Positions 25,042-31,849 of a stretch of DNA of 64,000 bases are shown one piece after another. Position numbers and translations under genes: made by a program. The notes beneath the pieces are model-generated. The model was not told the origin of the DNA. It did no database searches and saw only the letters and a list, made by a program, of their open reading frames with translations. The stretch's first letter is position 1, and every line of letters starts with the position of its first letter. This DNA is from an uncultured Pseudoflavonifractor sp. GTDB lineage: Bacteria > Bacillota > Clostridia > Oscillospirales > Oscillospiraceae. The stretch lies in the NCBI RefSeq assembly GCF_944387275.1, contig NZ_CALXEG010000004.1:1-64000 (forward strand). Reading direction: 5' to 3'.

Positions 25042-25472
25042 TATCCATTTCTCCTTCTCTCGGGCGACACGGACCCGTATACCTTCTCCAGCAGGACCCG
25101 CAGCTGGTCCTGCTCCTCCGGCGTCAGTCCGGCAGCCGCCTGGGCGTCGGCCCTGCGGAAAATCTCCGCCATCCGTTCCCCCATCCGCCGGCCCTCCGGC
25201 GTCAGGGACACGTACAGGGACCGGCGGTTGCCGTCCCGCTGGGTCCGGCGCACCAGCCCGTCCCGCTCCATGCGCAGCAGGATGCTGCCCACCGTGGCCT
25301 GCTCGATCTCGCAGAAGGCGGCAATGGCCTTCTGGTTGCTCTCCCCCTGCCCCATCAGGCACTCCAGTACCTTGGGCTGCCCCGGCGACAGGCCCATGGC
25401 CGCCGCCTCGTTCAAAATCCAGCGGTTCAGATTGGTGTGGGTCTTCATCAGCAGATAGTGCAGTGATTCCAT
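25041..25472 (-). CDS. MarR family transcriptional regulator
   Basis: 143 residues with the winged-helix fold of MarR: LSPGQPKVLECLMGQGESNQ, QATVGSILLRMERDGLVRRTQ and the wing DGNRRSLYVSLTPEGRRM. A GGGAGA site precedes the ATG. The promoter region contains CTTATTAT half-sites overlapping the -10 element, giving a clear autoregulation site. It controls at least itself and the coupled membrane protein. The ligand is unknown; oxidative or aromatic signals are common in the family and the divergent neighbours (yaaA, bcp) are peroxide-response genes. Confidence 0.93.
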   Translation of the reverse strand: MESLHYLLMKTHTNLNRWILNEAAAMGLSPGQPKVLECLMGQGESNQKAIAAFCEIEQATVGSILLRMERDGLVRRTQRDGNRRSLYVSLTPEGRRMGERMAEIFRRADAQAAAGLTPEEQDQLRVLLEKVYGSVSPERRRNG

Positions 25473-25486
25473 GTCTGTTCTCCCGA

Positions 25487-25544
25487 ATAATAAGCTTTCT
25501 TATTATATCGATACTTATTATAGTCCGGTCCATGCCGTTGTCAA
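25487..25544 (-). promoter_or_regulatory. marR promoter with overlapping MarR operator
   Basis: On the minus strand TTGACA (25539-25544) and TATAAT (25517-25522) are separated by 16 bases. A perfect 8-bp inverted repeat ATAATAAG/CTTATTAT (25487-25506) lies around the start region, and a third copy of the half-site (25514-25521) overlaps the -10. This layout fits repression by the MarR protein. Confidence 0.8.
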
Positions 25545-25642
25545 GCCCCCGCCCCACATTGCCATTTGAAAGCCGGGCGGCTTTGTGGTATCCTGTCAGC
25601 AGACACATTCACCCCAGCCCATCCCACACAAGGAGTCCTGCC

Positions 25643-26392
25643 ATGCGGATCATCATCTCACCGGCCAAGAAAATGATTGTGGACACGGACAGCTTTCCGC
25701 CGGAAAGCCTGCCCGCCTTTCTGTCCCGGACGGAGCGGCTGCTCTCCGTCCTCCGGGCCATGTCCCCGGCCGCGCTCCAGGCCCTCTGGAAGTGCAACGA
25801 CGCCATCGCCGCCCTCAATGTGGAGCGGCTGGCGGCCATGGACCTGGAGCGGAACCTGACCCCCGCCGTCCTGTCCTACGAGGGCATCCAGTACCGCTAC
25901 ATGGCCCCCACCGTCTTTGAGACGGGCCACCTGGACTACATCCGGGACCATCTGCGCATTCTCTCCGGGTTTTACGGGCTGCTGCGCCCCTTTGACGGCG
26001 TGGTCCCCTACCGGCTGGAGATGCAGGCCCGGCTGTCCGTGGACGGCTGCCGGGACCTGTATGCCTTCTGGGGCGGCGCGCTGGCGGAGGCTCTGGCGGC
26101 GGAGACCGGCCTGGTGGTCAACCTGGCCTCCAAGGAGTACAGCCGGGCGGTGGAGCCCCACCTGCCCCCCCAGGTCCGCTTCCTCACCTGCACCTTCGGC
26201 GAGGAGAAGGGCGGGAAGGTGCTGGAAAAAGGCACCGCCTGCAAGATGGCCCGGGGCCAGATGGTCCGCTGGATGGCGGAAAACCGCGTGGAGCGGGCGG
26301 AGGACCTGCGGGACTTCGCCGGCCTGGGCTACGCCTTCTCCCCCGTCCATTCCGATGAAAACCACTTTGTCTTTTTGAAAGGAGCAACCTGA
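25643..26392 (+). CDS. yaaA: Peroxide stress protein YaaA
   Basis: 249 residues. The conserved N-terminus MRIIISPAKKM is present, followed by LSYEGIQYRYM, ILSGFYGLLRPFDGVVPYRLEM and the late NLASKEYSRAV. YaaA limits damage by intracellular iron during peroxide stress and binds DNA in E. coli. I chose the ATG at 25643 because an AAGGAG site precedes it and the motif begins there; a much longer in-frame extension upstream is non-coding. Bcp follows one base after its stop, giving a peroxide-defence pair. Confidence 0.95.
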   Translation: MRIIISPAKKMIVDTDSFPPESLPAFLSRTERLLSVLRAMSPAALQALWKCNDAIAALNVERLAAMDLERNLTPAVLSYEGIQYRYMAPTVFETGHLDYIRDHLRILSGFYGLLRPFDGVVPYRLEMQARLSVDGCRDLYAFWGGALAEALAAETGLVVNLASKEYSRAVEPHLPPQVRFLTCTFGEEKGGKVLEKGTACKMARGQMVRWMAENRVERAEDLRDFAGLGYAFSPVHSDENHFVFLKGAT

Positions 26393-26393
26393 T

Positions 26394-26858
26394 ATGCTGG
26401 AAGCCGGAACCAAAGCCCCTGCCTTCACCCTGCCCGACCAGGACGGCAACCCCGTCTCCCTGTCCGACTTTGCGGGGAAGAGAGTGGTGCTCTACTTCTA
26501 CCCCAAGGACAACACCCCGGGCTGCACCAGACAGGCCTGCGCCTTTGCCGCCGCCTACGGTGAGTTTGCGCGGCTGGGCGTGCCGGTCATCGGCGTGAGC
26601 AAGGACTCCGCCGCCTCCCACCGGAAGTTCGCCGACAAGTACAGCCTGCCCTTCATCCTCCTCTCCGACCCGGAGCTGGCCTCCATTCAGGCCTACGACG
26701 TGTGGCAGGAGAAAAAGCTCTACGGCAAGGTGTCCATGGGCGTGGTGCGCACCACCTATATCATCGACGGAAACGGCGTCATCGAGAAGGCCATGCCCAA
26801 GGTGAAGCCGGACACCAACGCCGCCGAGATCCTGGACTACCTGAAGTCCGGGCAGTGA
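26394..26858 (+). CDS. bcp: Thioredoxin-dependent thiol peroxidase (Bcp-type peroxiredoxin)
   Basis: 154 residues, the normal length. The peroxidatic Cys44 is in PKDNTPGCTRQAC and the resolving Cys49 is five residues later, as in atypical 2-Cys Bcp proteins. Other matches are LPDQDGNPVSLSDFAGKRVVLYFYP and VRTTYIIDGNG. It reduces peroxides with thioredoxin in the cytosol. It is co-transcribed with yaaA directly upstream. Confidence 0.96.
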   Translation: MLEAGTKAPAFTLPDQDGNPVSLSDFAGKRVVLYFYPKDNTPGCTRQACAFAAAYGEFARLGVPVIGVSKDSAASHRKFADKYSLPFILLSDPELASIQAYDVWQEKKLYGKVSMGVVRTTYIIDGNGVIEKAMPKVKPDTNAAEILDYLKSGQ

Positions 26859-26882
26859 TTCTTCCGGGAGGAGGCGTCTGCC

Positions 26883-27275
26883 GTGAACTGTTCCCCGCAC
26901 TACGCCGCCGACCTGCTGTTCTACTTTGACGGCAGGCCCCTGGAGCTGTCCCTCTACGAGGCCCTTTTTACCGCCCTGGACACCGCCTTTCCCCAGGCGT
27001 CGGTCAAGGTGCAGAAGAGCCAGATCAGCTTCTACGGGCGGCATCTGTTCGCCGCCGCCTCCCTGCCCGTGCGGCGGAAAAAGGACTGGCCGGAGCACTG
27101 CATCCTGGTCACCTTCGGACTGTCCCATCAGGTGGCGGACCCCCGCATCGCCGTAGCCGTGGAGCCCTACCCCAACCGCTGGACCCACCACGTGGTGGTG
27201 GACAGGGCGGAGCAGGTCGACGGCCGGCTGCTGTCCTGGCTGGAGGAGGCCTGGGACTTTGCCCAGCGCAAGTGA
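26883..27275 (+). CDS. DUF5655 domain protein
   Basis: 130 residues. The pattern VKVQKSQISFYGRHLFAA, followed by ILVTFGLSHQVADPRIA and PNRWTHHVVV, is that of DUF5655, a small soluble domain of unknown function common in Firmicutes. The start is GTG at 26883, supported by a GGGAGGAGG site. It follows bcp by 24 bases and is followed by the NIF3-like gene by 21 bases, so the four genes from yaaA on may share one transcript. Confidence 0.85.
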   Translation: MNCSPHYAADLLFYFDGRPLELSLYEALFTALDTAFPQASVKVQKSQISFYGRHLFAAASLPVRRKKDWPEHCILVTFGLSHQVADPRIAVAVEPYPNRWTHHVVVDRAEQVDGRLLSWLEEAWDFAQRK

Positions 27276-27296
27276 TTTTTAGGAGGAGGGGCTCAC

Positions 27297-27629
27297 ATGA
27301 CGGAGTTTCCCTACTGCAAGCTGGAAATCTTTATCCCTGAGACCCACCTGGACGCCCTCCGGCAGGCCCTGATGGAGGTAGACGCGGGGCACATCGGAAA
27401 CTATGACTGCTGCCTGTCCTATTCCCCGGTCACCGGCTGCTGGCGGCCCCTGCCTGGCACCACCCCATATCTAGGCTGTGAGGGCCAGATCAGCGCCGAG
27501 CCGGAACTGAAGGTGGAGGTCACCTGCCGGACGGAGCGGGTGGACGAGACCATCGCCGCCGTCAAGCGGGTCCACCCCTATGAGGAGCCGGTCATCAACG
27601 CCATCCCCCTCTACCGGGTTGGACTGTAA
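27297..27629 (+). CDS. YqfO/NIF3-associated PII-like domain protein
   Basis: 110 residues corresponding to the small PII-like domain that is inserted in many NIF3/YqfO proteins and also exists as a free protein. Matches are CKLEIFIPETHLDALRQAL, the loop GHIGNYDCCLSYSPVTGCWRPLPGTTPYLG and AVKRVHPYEEPVINAIPLY. Molecular role unknown. It is the last gene of the run from yaaA and is followed by a strong terminator. Confidence 0.88.
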   Translation: MTEFPYCKLEIFIPETHLDALRQALMEVDAGHIGNYDCCLSYSPVTGCWRPLPGTTPYLGCEGQISAEPELKVEVTCRTERVDETIAAVKRVHPYEEPVINAIPLYRVGL

Positions 27630-27635
27630 ATCTGC

Positions 27636-27684
27636 GCAAAAGGGCGCGGGCTGTGTGAATACAGCCCGCGCCCTTTTGCTTTTT
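27636..27684. terminator. Bidirectional terminator
   Basis: A long stem GCAAAAGGGCGCGGGCTGT with its complement and loop GTGAAT, with A-rich and T-rich edges. It terminates both the YqfO-like gene and the convergent alpha/beta hydrolase gene. Confidence 0.92.
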
Positions 27685-28321
27685 ATATCTTTTGTACCGC
27701 GGCGCGGCTCCTGTAGAAGTCGGTGAGCAGCACGCTCAGGGCCTCGGGGGCGTCCTTATTGGACTCGTGTCCACCCTCGGCGATGAGCCGGAACTCCGCC
27801 TGGGGCAGCATCCGCGCCAGCGCCTCCCCCGCCCGGCGGTTGGCCCGGTCCTGCTCGCCGCAGAGCACCAGGACCGGGCAGGCCACCTGCTCCAGCTCCG
27901 GCCGCAGGTCCAGATCCGCCATGGAGGCGCACAGCCGGATGGCCGTCCCCTTCTCCAAGCCCAGCTTCCGGAAGGAATCCGCGGGCATCAGCCGGAACAG
28001 CAGGTTCTGCACCGTCATCAGAACCTTGGGCATGGAGGCCCGGGCGCCGATCAGGGCCAGGCTGTTCACCCGCTGGGGGTGCTCCGCGGCGTACTGGAGG
28101 GCCAGCACACCCCCCAGTGACAGCCCGCACAGGTCCAGGGGCCCCTCCAGGCTGTCACAGTATTGTTCAAACGCCCCATAGAGGGAAGAATAGTCCTCCC
28201 CTTCCCGCTCCAGGGCATATAGATTCGGACACAGCGCCCGGCTCCCCTTGTCCAGCCGGCTGACAACCGCATTCCAGTCCTCAGGTCTCTGTCCCAGTCC
28301 ATGCAGGAACACGATGGGCAC
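27683..28321 (-). CDS. Alpha/beta hydrolase (MenH-like)
   Basis: 212 residues. VPIVFLHGLGQRPEDW gives the oxyanion-hole HG motif, LCGLSLGGVLAL is the nucleophile elbow with the catalytic Ser, CPVLVLCGEQDRANR carries the acid and AEGGHESNKDAPEAL the catalytic His. Substrate unknown. The start is GTG at 28321, not the ATG at 28366, because a strong AAGGAGG site lies eight bases before the GTG and the conserved hydrolase N-terminus begins there. Confidence 0.88.
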   Translation of the reverse strand: MPIVFLHGLGQRPEDWNAVVSRLDKGSRALCPNLYALEREGEDYSSLYGAFEQYCDSLEGPLDLCGLSLGGVLALQYAAEHPQRVNSLALIGARASMPKVLMTVQNLLFRLMPADSFRKLGLEKGTAIRLCASMADLDLRPELEQVACPVLVLCGEQDRANRRAGEALARMLPQAEFRLIAEGGHESNKDAPEALSVLLTDFYRSRAAVQKI

Positions 28322-28380
28322 GGGTAGATCCTCCTTTCTGATGCAGCCCAAGGCTGCGGCAACCATGAGAATATGTCCTC

Positions 28381-28409
28381 AGTATAGAGAATCTCCCATT
28401 TCCCTGCAA
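28381..28409 (-). promoter_or_regulatory. Promoter of the alpha/beta hydrolase gene
   Basis: TTGCAG and TATACT with 17-base spacing on the minus strand, about 60 bases before the GTG start. Confidence 0.7.
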
Positions 28410-28481
28410 GGGGGAAAATCCTTAATTTTTCATAAACTTTCTCTCTATTCGTGTATTTTTTCACTTGATGGGGCCGATTCG

Positions 28482-28976
28482 CTATGTGTCCAGCTCATAG
28501 CAGTAGAGAACTCCGCTTTCCTTGTCGTAAATTGCCAAAGTGAAGTTATAGGAGCCACGCCCAAAGAGCCCGCTGTCGTCCTCCGGGTCCTCCGCCTCAC
28601 TGTGGCGGTCCAGGAAATAGTACCAGCCGTCGGTCAGGTCCTGGGGCACGTCCTCACACAGGCCCCCGAAATAGTCCTCGTACACCACCCGCTCCAGATT
28701 CTCGGTCAGCGGCAGCGCCTTCCAGCCGTCGGCTCCGGCTATCTCTTTCTCCAGGGCAGTCCGGTTCTCCCCAGTGAAGGTAAGTATTAGGGTGGTGTCC
28801 CCGTCGCCGAGAAAGCCGCCGTGGGTGTCCTCCTCCTCGACCGCGTGTCCGTCGGTCAGGTTTACTCCCAATGTCCGGGAGAACTCCCCCTTGAGCCCGG
28901 AGGATGGCCAGGGGGCGCAGCCGGCCAGCTGCATGACGGCGGCCAGGGCCATCAGAAGCATCAAAATTCGTCTCAC
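28482..28976 (-). CDS. Small lipoprotein of unknown function
   Basis: 164 residues. A 19-residue signal peptide ends in LAGC, so Cys20 should be lipidated. The mature part is acidic with FTGENRTALEKEIAG and DLTDGWYYFLDRHSEAEDP. I recognise no named family. Its ATG overlaps the stop of the XRE-type regulator gene by four bases (ATGA), making it the third gene of the DUF2975 operon; it may belong to the envelope process that this operon controls. Confidence 0.75.
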   Translation of the reverse strand: MRRILMLLMALAAVMQLAGCAPWPSSGLKGEFSRTLGVNLTDGHAVEEEDTHGGFLGDGDTTLILTFTGENRTALEKEIAGADGWKALPLTENLERVVYEDYFGGLCEDVPQDLTDGWYYFLDRHSEAEDPEDDSGLFGRGSYNFTLAIYDKESGVLYCYELDT

Positions 28977-29191
28977 TGCGCTCCCTCCTCCGGCACATAC
29001 TCCAGAATGTCCCCGGGCTGGCAGTCCAGGGCCTTACAGATGGCCTCCAGGGTGGTGAACCGCACCGCCTTGGCGTGGTTGTTCTTGAGCACCGACAGGT
29101 TGGCCAGGGTCAGGTCCACCCGCTGGGCCAGCTCGCTCAGGCTCATCTTCCGCTTGGCCATCATCACATCCAGATTGACCACAATGGGCAT
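28973..29191 (-). CDS. XRE-type helix-turn-helix regulator (YozG-like)
   Basis: 72 residues consisting only of the HTH: VNLDVMMAKRKMSLSELAQR, VDLTLANLSVLKNNHAKAVR and FTTLEAICKALDCQPGDILEY. This is the short Cro/CI-type protein that typically accompanies DUF2975 membrane proteins. The ATG at 29191 is preceded by a GAGGGGAGAGAC site. It lies 14 bases after the DUF2975 gene and probably represses the shared promoter. Confidence 0.92.
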   Translation of the reverse strand: MPIVVNLDVMMAKRKMSLSELAQRVDLTLANLSVLKNNHAKAVRFTTLEAICKALDCQPGDILEYVPEEGAQ

Positions 29192-29205
29192 GTCTCTCCC
29201 CTCCC

Positions 29206-29793
29206 TCAGATGGTCAGGTCGTTCTCTTCCTTCAGCTCGGCGGCCTGGCGGAAGAGGGCGGACATGACCATGCACAGCAGAAAGCCCATGAGGAACACAG
29301 GGACAAACAGGGTGTTATAGGTAAATACCGGGATGGCGGAGCGGTAGAAAATCACAGCCCAAATGGTTCTGACCAGGGCCACCAGGGCGATGACCAGGCA
29401 GCACACCGCCGCCCGCTTCAGGCTGCGGGCGTTGTCCCGGCAGAAGGGATTGCCCCTCCGGATGGTGCCCAGCACCCGCCTGGCCTGCCACAGGATGACG
29501 GCCGTACACACTCCGCAGAACATGAGAAAGGCGGCGATGGCGGCGGTGTGAGGCGTACGCCAGACACGCGTGAGGTACTGCCAGCAGACCACGAAGAAGA
29601 GCGTCACCGCTGTGGGCGTACCGGCGGACAGATTGCCTGGGGATACAAAGTCTGCAAAATATCTCAGTCCGCCCTCCGAGGCGATGCCCACCAGGCCGGG
29701 CACCAGGGGCAGGGCCAGAAGATTGCACACAAAGGCGATGGTCACCAGGATGTTCAGGATTTTGGCCAGCTTTGCGGCCGCTGAGTTTTCCAT
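29206..29793 (-). CDS. DUF2975 membrane protein
   Basis: 195 residues with four membrane helices (about 10-35, 62-80, 88-105, 128-150 and a last one near 160-185 counted as one unit with it). The motif RRVLGTIRRGNPFCRDNARSLKRAA after the third helix is typical of DUF2975. The family is nearly always followed by a small XRE regulator, as here. The function is unknown; the arrangement resembles membrane sensor and repressor pairs. It is first in the operon behind a perfect promoter. Confidence 0.88.
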   Translation of the reverse strand: MENSAAAKLAKILNILVTIAFVCNLLALPLVPGLVGIASEGGLRYFADFVSPGNLSAGTPTAVTLFFVVCWQYLTRVWRTPHTAAIAAFLMFCGVCTAVILWQARRVLGTIRRGNPFCRDNARSLKRAAVCCLVIALVALVRTIWAVIFYRSAIPVFTYNTLFVPVFLMGFLLCMVMSALFRQAAELKEENDLTI

Positions 29794-29820
29794 GGGAAAT
29801 CCCTCCTTGCTGATGGGGCC

Positions 29821-29849
29821 ATTATAGCGCCGGTCATATTGTTTGTCAA
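29821..29849 (-). promoter_or_regulatory. Consensus promoter of the DUF2975 operon
   Basis: Perfect TTGACA-17-TATAAT on the minus strand, with the predicted start about 20 bases before the ATG. Confidence 0.9.
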
Positions 29850-29867
29850 TCTATTTTTATTGTTTTT

Positions 29868-29883
29868 CGATAAATATTTATTG
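29868..29883. promoter_or_regulatory. AT-rich palindrome upstream of the DUF2975 promoter
   Basis: CGATAAATATTTATTG is a near-perfect 16-bp palindrome 19 bases upstream of the -35 element, and a further ATT-rich inverted pair lies between. A plausible site for the XRE protein of the same operon. Confidence 0.5.
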
Positions 29884-29884
29884 A

Positions 29885-29919
29885 TAAAAAGGGTGGGCAG
29901 GCAAAGAGCCCGTCCACCC
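29885..29919 (-). terminator. Terminator after the sirtuin gene
   Basis: An interrupted stem GGGTGG/CCACCC (29891-29919 outer pair) with a further GC-rich inner part, followed on the minus strand by a T run. Confidence 0.75.
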
Positions 29920-29926
29920 GCAGGTT

Positions 29927-30655
29927 TTACTTCACTTGTATGCCGCCCAGCACCTGGCCGATGGGGGCGGCGATGACCAGGTCGGCGTTCCGGTCGTAAG
30001 GCGTGGGGCTCTTGTTGATGAGCACCAGCTTATTGCCCCGGTAATAGTTCACCAGGCTGGCCGCCGGATAGACCGCCAGAGAGGTTCCGCCGATGATGAG
30101 CATGTCCGCCTGCTCTATGGCCTTCAGGGCGGCGGTGAGGATTCCCTGGTCCAGGGCCTCCTCATAGAGGACCACGTCGGGCTTGACCCGGCCGCCGCAC
30201 TTGTCGCAGCGGGGCACGCCGTCACAGGCCATCACGTCCGCCAGGGAGAAGAACTTGCCGCACTTCTCGCAGTAGTTGCGTAGCACCGAGCCGTGGAGCT
30301 CCAGCACGTTCTTGCTACCCGCCTTCTGGTGGAGGCCGTCGATGTTCTGGGTGACCACGGCGGTCAGCTTGCCCGCCGCCTCCAGCTCGGCCAGCTTTTT
30401 GTGGGCGGCATTGGGCTGGGCGTCGGGAAAGAGCATCTTGTTCCGGTAGAACCGGAAGAACTCCTCGGGCTGGGCCTCATAGAAGGTGTGGCTCAGGATG
30501 GTCTCGGGCGGGTACTTGTACTGCTGGTTGTACAGGCCGTCCACGCTGCGGAAGTCGGGAATGCCGCTCTCCGTGCTCACCCCGGCGCCGCCGAAAAAGA
30601 CGATCCGGCTGCTCTCGTCAATCCAGCGCTGAAGGAGCGCTCTGTTTTCCTCCAT
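29927..30655 (-). CDS. cobB: NAD-dependent protein deacylase (sirtuin, Sir2 family)
   Basis: 242 residues, normal length. NAD-binding GAGVSTESGIPDFRS, the catalytic TQNIDGLHQKAGS and ELHGS (His), and the zinc site CEKCGKFF with CDKCGGRVKPDVVLYEE are all present, as is GGTSLAVYPAA. The enzyme removes acyl groups from lysines with NAD consumption. It stands alone with its own promoter and terminator. Confidence 0.96.
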   Translation of the reverse strand: MEENRALLQRWIDESSRIVFFGGAGVSTESGIPDFRSVDGLYNQQYKYPPETILSHTFYEAQPEEFFRFYRNKMLFPDAQPNAAHKKLAELEAAGKLTAVVTQNIDGLHQKAGSKNVLELHGSVLRNYCEKCGKFFSLADVMACDGVPRCDKCGGRVKPDVVLYEEALDQGILTAALKAIEQADMLIIGGTSLAVYPAASLVNYYRGNKLVLINKSPTPYDRNADLVIAAPIGQVLGGIQVK

Positions 30656-30687
30656 ATCACTCGTCCCCCCTGATCTGATGTACCCCT

Positions 30688-30716
30688 ATTGTACCACAGC
30701 CCCGCCCCCATTCCAA
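30688..30716 (-). promoter_or_regulatory. Promoter of the sirtuin gene
   Basis: TTGGAA and TACAAT with 17-base spacing on the minus strand, about 33 bases before the start codon. Confidence 0.6.
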
Positions 30717-30744
30717 TATGGGAAAATTCCGCTGTGTGAAAATC

Positions 30745-30774
30745 TTGACAGTGTGGTGCCTTCTCCGCTATACT
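30745..30774 (+). promoter_or_regulatory. Promoter of the dual-HTH TetR gene
   Basis: TTGACA and TATACT with 18-base spacing, ending 39 bases before the ATG at 30813. Confidence 0.8.
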
Positions 30775-30812
30775 GAAGCCAAATTGACCGCTGGGTAGCA
30801 GGTGATGCTTCT

Positions 30813-31613
30813 ATGACAAATCATTTGAGGAAGCTGGAACTGAAGGAGCGCATCCAAGCGGCAGCCAAGCGCGTGTTTCTGAAGAAAGGCTTCTCTGAGA
30901 CAAAAATCAGCGACATTGCCGCTGAAGCGGGCATCTCTCCCTCCACCATCTATCTCTATTTCTCCGGGAAAAAGGACCTCTTCGCCTCTCTGGACATCCA
31001 GCACATGGCGGACGTCCGGCCGGAATTCGAGCGCAGGCGGGAGGATATCTGCCGCATCGCCCTAAAGATCTTCGGCGACGAGGGCTTTGAGCGCACCACC
31101 ATGGACTCCATCGCCGAGAAGGCGGGGCTATCCAAGGCGGCGCTGTACCAGTACTGTTCCAGCAAGGAGGATCTGTTCCTCCAGGTGCTCCAGTACTACA
31201 TCGCCAGCGGCTTCCACGGCCCGGACGAGACCCGGAACGACAGCGGCGACTGGCGGGAGTACCTGCGCACGGTGGCCAAGAGCTGCCTGAACAACGCCCG
31301 CAACGCCGAGCGCAGCGCCTTCCTGGGCACGGTCATCCGGGACTCCAACAAGTTCCCCAGCTTCGGCGCGGCCTACTATCAGTACAGCTACTGCGTGGCC
31401 CGGAAGGGGCTGGTCCAGTTCCTCACCCTCCAGCAGCAGCGGGGGCTCATCCGGGCCGACGCCGACGTGCCCGGCATCACCGACGTGTTCCTGGGCAGCC
31501 TGATGTCCTACGTGGTGATTTTCCGCATCATCAACGGCGTCACCTGCGACGTGGAGGAGCAGGACTACATCAACAACACGGTGGACACCTTTGTCCGGGC
31601 CCTGGAGCCCTGA
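30813..31613 (+). CDS. TetR-like regulator with two tandem TetR DNA-binding domains
   Basis: 266 residues. Two complete TetR_N domains follow each other. The first (about 10-60) reads RIQAAAKRVFLKKGFSETKI, DIAAEAGISPSTIYLYFSGK, KDLFASL. The second (about 74-126) reads RREDICRIALKIFGDEGFER, TTMDSIAEKAGLSKAALYQY, CSSKEDLFLQVL. Both contain the recognition helix and the closing YxYF/YQYC-K(E)DLF segment. One C-terminal ligand domain (about 130-266) follows. A normal TetR has one HTH and about 190-210 residues; this length is explained by the extra domain. The start has an AGGTGA site. The ligand and targets are unknown. Confidence 0.9.
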   Translation: MTNHLRKLELKERIQAAAKRVFLKKGFSETKISDIAAEAGISPSTIYLYFSGKKDLFASLDIQHMADVRPEFERRREDICRIALKIFGDEGFERTTMDSIAEKAGLSKAALYQYCSSKEDLFLQVLQYYIASGFHGPDETRNDSGDWREYLRTVAKSCLNNARNAERSAFLGTVIRDSNKFPSFGAAYYQYSYCVARKGLVQFLTLQQQRGLIRADADVPGITDVFLGSLMSYVVIFRIINGVTCDVEEQDYINNTVDTFVRALEP

Positions 31614-31625
31614 GCCGGCAGACAG

Positions 31626-31662
31626 AAAACGCGTGCGTCTTCTGAGAGACGCACGCGTTTTT
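31626..31662. terminator. Bidirectional terminator
   Basis: A 15-bp stem AAAACGCGTGCGTCT with complement, A run on one side and T run on the other, between the TetR gene and the convergent feo operon. Confidence 0.92.
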
Positions 31663-31665
31663 GTT

Positions 31666-31818
31666 TCAGCTGTTCTTTTTTCCGCAGCAGGAGCAGTCGC
31701 CGCTGCACCCGCCGCAGGAGCCGCAGTCGCCCTTGAGCTGGCGGCGGACATGGCGGACCAGATAGACCACCGCCCACACCGCCAGGACGGCCACGGCTCC
31801 ATAGATGATGTATTTCAC
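31666..31818 (-). CDS. FeoB-associated Cys-rich membrane protein
   Basis: 50 residues: one membrane helix (about 3-20), a basic segment VRHVRRQLKG and a tail with six cysteines (DCGSCGGCSGDCSCCGKK). This is the small partner found after feoB in many anaerobes and is presumed to assist iron uptake. The start is GTG at 31818, set by a GGGAGG site six bases before it; the in-frame ATG further upstream would lie inside the feoB stop region and lacks a site. It follows the FeoAB gene after 31 bases. Confidence 0.88.
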   Translation of the reverse strand: MKYIIYGAVAVLAVWAVVYLVRHVRRQLKGDCGSCGGCSGDCSCCGKKNS

Positions 31819-31849
31819 AGAAAACCTCCCGCGGATTTCACCGCGCAAC

